A stretch of 8,738 nt of DNA from JBJKRW01 sp046704445 (GTDB lineage Bacteria; Patescibacteriota; Microgenomatia; UBA1406; GWC2-37-13). Under the pieces are notes generated by a model, which worked only from the letters and a program-made list of their open reading frames with translations, did not search any database and was not told the origin of the DNA. Location: contig JBJKRW010000087.1 of NCBI GenBank assembly GCA_046704445.1, forward strand, positions 1 to 8,738. The letters are read 5' to 3'. Within the stretch, counting starts at the first letter, position 1. The number at the start of each line of letters is the position of its first letter. This document shows, in pieces, positions 6,105-8,738 of this stretch. The translations under genes were made by a program, and so were the position numbers.

Positions 6105-6113
6105 ATTGTAACA
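6105..6113 (-). promoter_or_regulatory. Extended -10 promoter of the hydrogenase unit
   Basis: The minus strand reads TGTTACAAT (TGn plus TACAAT). Six bases separate it from the small-subunit ATG at 6098, so the normal start distance of 7 nt lands on the A of the ATG and the mRNA should be leaderless. The box overlaps the TTGTAA -35-like element (6106-6111) of the divergent gene, so the two promoters probably compete. Confidence 0.6.
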
Positions 6114-6135
6114 AAAAGAGTGATTTTGGTATCAT
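6106..6135 (+). promoter_or_regulatory. Promoter of the 6142 membrane-anchored gene
   Basis: TTGTAA (6106-6111) as -35, an 18-bp spacer, and an extended -10 TGGTATCAT (6127-6135). The ATG at 6142 follows the hexamer by exactly 6 nt, so the transcript is predicted to begin at the start codon. No Shine-Dalgarno sequence is available in such an arrangement. Confidence 0.55.
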
Positions 6136-6141
6136 GGAATA

Positions 6142-7188
6142 ATGACACTGACGGAAGTTTCCTATTACAGCCGTAAATTGCTTCCATTCGCCGTTATCGG
6201 AATGCTGGTTCTTCTTATATTGTTTTATGCGGTAAAATTGCTTTTTCTTGTTCTTCAGGGGCCTCAGGTACAGCAGACATATATTAATCCCGTGTTTAAT
6301 AAGATTACACCGCCCCGTATCAGCAACGCGAGCGGCAGTGCCGGACTGAATTTTACGCTCGATACGATAGAAGGTGAACCTGTTACCGCATCACAGACCG
6401 CTAAAGTATTTTATATTCCGCCGACCGCAACAAGATTCGGGTATAAAGAGAAAGCATATCTTATGGCCCAGACTCTTGGGTTTAATACGGAAACCATGAA
6501 ATACGAACTGAAACAGACACAGGCGGTTATGAGTGATCCTCTGCAGACATTGACGGTAGATATTTCGAATTTTAACTTCTTGTACGAATTCAGATTCGAA
6601 AGAAATCAGGCACTATTCCAGGGATTGACTATTCCTGCGGAAACGGACATTACAAACAAAGCCATCGATTTTCTCAAATCGGTCAACCGCTATCCGGATG
6701 AACTCGCACAGGGAAAAACAAATATTGTTTATTTGAATTACGATCCCATCGCAAACAGCATGACAAGAGCAGATAGGGCTCAGGACGCAAATATGGTGGA
6801 GGTGGATTTTTTCCGACCGGATATCGACGGTTTTTCGACCGTGACATCCAAGTTTCCCAACTCACAGAATTTTGTACTGATGATATTCAAAAATCAGGAT
6901 TTTAAAATTCTGAGGGCTCAAGTTAATTTTTTCGAGAAATCGACGGATCAGGTTGGGGTGTACCCGTTACGATCGGGCGCATTGGCATGGTCTGAGTTAA
7001 AAGAGGGGAAAGGAATTGTTCTGTCGGGAGATCAGAATCAAAAAAACGTGACAATAAAAACAATGTTTACCGCCTATTATGATCCGGATACTTATCAGGA
7101 CTATCTGGAGCCGGTATACGTATTTTTAGGGACAAACAATTTTTATGCGATTATTCCTGCCGTTGACTCCGGCTACCTCACAAAGTGA
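6142..7188 (+). CDS. Unrecognised single-pass membrane-anchored protein
   Basis: I do not recognise this 348-residue protein. Residues 1-12 are a short polar tail with R11 and K12, residues 13-37 form one strong membrane helix, and the rest (38-348) is a soluble, beta-rich region rich in Asn, Gln, Thr and Phe with no cysteines, which suggests an uncleaved N-terminal anchor with the body outside the membrane. A low-complexity linker (residues 38-65, Pro/Gln/Asn/Ser/Gly) joins the two parts. No catalytic motif is apparent. It is divergent from the hydrogenase (43 bp apart) and convergent with the carboxypeptidase-family gene, overlapping it by 11 bp. Its neighbour acts on cell-wall peptides, so an envelope role is possible. 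Of the two nearby ATGs, 6142 is used because the one at 6134 is followed at once by TAA. Confidence 0.8.
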   Translation: MTLTEVSYYSRKLLPFAVIGMLVLLILFYAVKLLFLVLQGPQVQQTYINPVFNKITPPRISNASGSAGLNFTLDTIEGEPVTASQTAKVFYIPPTATRFGYKEKAYLMAQTLGFNTETMKYELKQTQAVMSDPLQTLTVDISNFNFLYEFRFERNQALFQGLTIPAETDITNKAIDFLKSVNRYPDELAQGKTNIVYLNYDPIANSMTRADRAQDANMVEVDFFRPDIDGFSTVTSKFPNSQNFVLMIFKNQDFKILRAQVNFFEKSTDQVGVYPLRSGALAWSELKEGKGIVLSGDQNQKNVTIKTMFTAYYDPDTYQDYLEPVYVFLGTNNFYAIIPAVDSGYLTK

Positions 7189-7196
7189 GGTAGCCG
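7170..7196. repeat. Perfect 12-bp inverted repeat spanning the convergent stop codons
   Basis: CGGCTACCTCAC (7170-7181) and GTGAGGTAGCCG (7185-7196) are perfect complements around a 3-nt AAA loop. The repeat holds both stop codons (plus TGA 7186-7188, minus TGA 7180-7178), so both proteins end in GYLT plus one residue. Neither strand has a T-run after the stem, so it is not a textbook intrinsic terminator, but the hairpin would form in both mRNAs and could protect their 3' ends or end transcription both ways. Confidence 0.85.
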
Positions 7197-8080
7197 ATAT
7201 CCGAATCAATCCATTTGACTATATTTTTTGTGTCCTGAAAGCGGTCCTGACTGTGAAGAACGACAATAATATATTCGTGTCCGGCGTATTTATACAGACT
7301 TACCAAATTTTCGAGCGCATTTTCGGTATAGCCGGTTTTTAATCCGCCGATTCCCTGCACTTCCCCCAACAGCTGATTGACGTTGGAAAGCTGATGAAAA
7401 ATCTTGAAATCAACATCTGAAATGGTTATTTCTTTTATGGAGGTGATTTTTGCCAGGTATTTATTTTTCAGCAGTTCTCTTGCCGCAAGCGCAAGGTCAA
7501 ACGGTGAAGTATATTGATTTGGATCGTCGAGTCCTGCAGGATTTGTAAAATGGCTGTGAGTCATTCCAATTGATTGTGCTTTCTGGTTCATGAGTGCAAC
7601 AAACTTTTGGTAGCCGAAAGAGTCTGCAAGTGCGTATGCCGCGTCATTGCCGGAATGAACAAGCATACCGTAAAACAGGTTTTCGACGGTAATGCGTTCG
7701 TTGGGTATCAAACCCATAGTCTGCCCGACATTAAGCGGATGTTTGACTTGAATAACATCATCCGGCTTGAATAAATCAAACGCGGTTAATGCGGTTATCA
7801 TCTTTGTGGTAGAGGCGGGAAAAAACCTTCCGTTCTTGTCCCGTTCGAAGACGGGCGTGAATGAATTGAGTTCGAGTACGTAAGCCCCTTGTGCAGAGAT
7901 GTCGGGGTAATACGGATATTTTACGTAAGGGACAGGAAGTACGTGTATGGAGAGTTTTTGTTCGGGTTGTGCAAAGAGTTGGCGGTTAAAGGCAAAAAGA
8001 TGGAAGTAATACGAGTCCCCTGGGTAAAACAGAAAAAACAGGGTAAAGAAAACAAAGAATATAACGTGTTTCAAACGCAT
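7178..8080 (-). CDS. Peptidase S11 D-Ala-D-Ala carboxypeptidase family protein (low-molecular-weight PBP)
   Basis: The 300-residue protein has the three active-site motifs of penicillin-binding S11 carboxypeptidases in order: SxxK in ASTTKM (Ser90 nucleophile, Lys93), SGN in HSGNDAA (143-145), and KTG in GLKTGYTE (248-250). 'TNPAGLDDPNQYTSP' (179-193) is also a family block. The N-terminus MRLKHVIFFVFFTLFFLFYPG is a signal peptide or anchor helix, so it works outside the cytoplasmic membrane, trimming the terminal D-Ala from peptidoglycan stem peptides. It lacks the C-terminal PBP5-type beta domain and amphipathic anchor of E. coli DacA, so the N-terminal helix may anchor it. It begins 20 nt after the upstream AspRS-fusion gene on the same strand, suggesting co-transcription, and shows no Shine-Dalgarno sequence. 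The exact peptide specificity is not readable. Confidence 0.92.
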   Translation of the reverse strand: MRLKHVIFFVFFTLFFLFYPGDSYYFHLFAFNRQLFAQPEQKLSIHVLPVPYVKYPYYPDISAQGAYVLELNSFTPVFERDKNGRFFPASTTKMITALTAFDLFKPDDVIQVKHPLNVGQTMGLIPNERITVENLFYGMLVHSGNDAAYALADSFGYQKFVALMNQKAQSIGMTHSHFTNPAGLDDPNQYTSPFDLALAARELLKNKYLAKITSIKEITISDVDFKIFHQLSNVNQLLGEVQGIGGLKTGYTENALENLVSLYKYAGHEYIIVVLHSQDRFQDTKNIVKWIDSDIGYLTL

Positions 8081-8100
8081 GGAATCAGTTCAACATATAA

Positions 8101-8738
8101 TCAGGTAAAGCTTCCGGTTATCGGATTGGTGATCGATTTGAAATCATTTGCTTTCATTTCAATAGATTTTGTATGGCTCCCGGCATTGAAATCAATCGTA
8201 TCGTTTGCGAATAAGGAAACATCCACGTACAAGGGGAGTGATAATAGGTTTCCGAAAGGCGGAACCGCACCGATTTCCACACCGGTAACTTTTTTTACCT
8301 CTTCGGGAGTTGCCATACGAAGGTCCTTTATTTTATAAGTTGACCTGAATTGTTTGGTGACTACTTTACGGTTTGCGGGAAGTACAATCATAATCGGTTT
8401 ATTATCCGCGTACATGATCAAGGCCTTGGCTCCCTTTTTCAGCTCGGTTCCCCGGATCTGAGCTGCCTCTTGAGAAGTCCGTACGGGTTTGTGCTGGAAT
8501 AATGTATATTCTTTCCTGTTTTCTTTTAGAAACTGAACAATTGAATCAAAAAGACTCGGGGCGGATTTTTGGGCCGTTACACTTATTCCCAGTTCTCGCA
8601 GTTGTTCGTTGGTCGCTTCCGACGGCGCATCCATGACTGCTGTTTTTCCTCCGGAAGTTGCGGGGAATGCGAGTATTTCGCGGATTGACGGTTCTCCCAA
8701 TGCGACGTATAAAAACCGGTCAATTCCCGGAGCAATGC
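8101..8738 (-). CDS. aspS: Aspartyl-tRNA synthetase C-terminus fused to a YbaK/ProRS-INS-like editing domain (5' end outside window)
   Basis: The frame is open to the window edge. Its first readable residues, IAPGIDRFLYVALGEPSIRE, are class II synthetase motif 3 of bacterial AspRS (typically 'GGIAPGIDRL...GEexIRE'), and the AspRS end continues through ILAFP, DAPSEA and QLRELGI to about residue 51 of the visible part. An AspRS normally stops a few residues later. Here a linker (about 53-61) leads to about 150 more residues with the YbaK/ProRS-INS pattern: a lysine in GAKALIM (Lys104, the probable catalytic Lys), and GAVPPFG (156-162) holding the GxxxP loop. YbaK-type domains hydrolyse mis-charged aminoacyl-tRNAs. 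Activation of Asp and editing could thus lie on one chain. A start at 8700 would be an internal TTG and is not real. The editing substrate is unknown. Confidence 0.85.
   Translation of the reverse strand, partial: IAPGIDRFLYVALGEPSIREILAFPATSGGKTAVMDAPSEATNEQLRELGISVTAQKSAPSLFDSIVQFLKENRKEYTLFQHKPVRTSQEAAQIRGTELKKGAKALIMYADNKPIMIVLPANRKVVTKQFRSTYKIKDLRMATPEEVKKVTGVEIGAVPPFGNLLSLPLYVDVSLFANDTIDFNAGSHTKSIEMKANDFKSITNPITGSFT

Noticed and set aside
6134..6142. Two-codon upstream ORF (ATG GAA TAA) overlapping the 6142 start
   Set aside because: It lies inside the predicted -10 to +1 region and would not be transcribed if the message begins at 6142.
7889..8338. 149-codon plus-strand open frame across the carboxypeptidase/AspRS junction
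   Set aside because: Covers the ends of two well-supported minus-strand genes and has no family resemblance.
8101..8700. A separate YbaK-type gene starting at TTG 8700
   Set aside because: The same frame continues upstream to the window edge with AspRS motif 3 residues, and the TTG codes for Leu within the AspRS core, so it is not a start.
1..8738. CRISPR array, insertion sequence, phage or attachment site (the tRNA-Tyr gene was considered as an integration target)
   Set aside because: No spaced direct repeats, transposase or integrase motifs, or partial tRNA copy could be seen in the window.

Overview
The window looks like a piece of a compact genome from an uncultured, peptidoglycan-walled bacterium using the standard code (TGA serves as a normal stop). 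Small genome style (start/stop overlaps, three convergent or nested gene-end overlaps, 43- and 73-bp divergent promoters), a tRNA without an encoded CCA, weak or absent Shine-Dalgarno sequences and a stripped-down [NiFe] hydrogenase locus would fit a Patescibacteria/CPR lineage such as Microgenomates. That placement is an inference from style and recall, not from a marker-gene tree.

Layout. 4-145: tRNA-Tyr(GTA) on the minus strand with its own promoter and a hairpin terminator. 192-1961 (minus): a two-gene unit, GNAT acetyltransferase then class III aminotransferase. 2035-4332 (plus): a tightly packed four-gene unit, a very short hypC (56 aa), an EamA/DMT transporter, a DUF6390-like protein, and a hydrogenase maturation endopeptidase. 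4268-6098 (minus): [NiFe] hydrogenase small and large subunits, running head-on into the maturation unit. 6142-7188 (plus): an unrecognised single-pass membrane-anchored protein. 7178-8080 (minus): a D-Ala-D-Ala carboxypeptidase-family (S11) protein, whose stop region and that of its neighbour form one perfect 12-bp palindrome. 8101-8738 (minus, cut by the window end): the C-terminal end of an aspartyl-tRNA synthetase fused in frame to a YbaK/ProRS-INS-type tRNA-editing domain.

How it fits together. The centre of the window is a minimal hydrogenase locus. The large subunit keeps all four Ni-binding cysteines and a C-terminal extension that must be clipped, and the endopeptidase that should clip it is encoded opposite. 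HypC is the Fe(CN)2CO-delivery chaperone, and the DUF6390-like protein carries what looks like a second, internal HypC-like segment. There are no diaphorase (FAD/NAD or F420) subunits and no HypA/B/D/E/F here, so electron partner and remaining maturases must lie elsewhere or be absent.

The points most worth following are: the HypC-like domain inside the DUF6390 protein; the tandem-Cys (complex I NuoB-like) cluster motif of the small subunit; the AspRS-editing-domain fusion; a recurring extended -10 promoter (TGnTAyhAT) placed so that at least two mRNAs should be leaderless; and the gene-end overlaps with coding inverted repeats.
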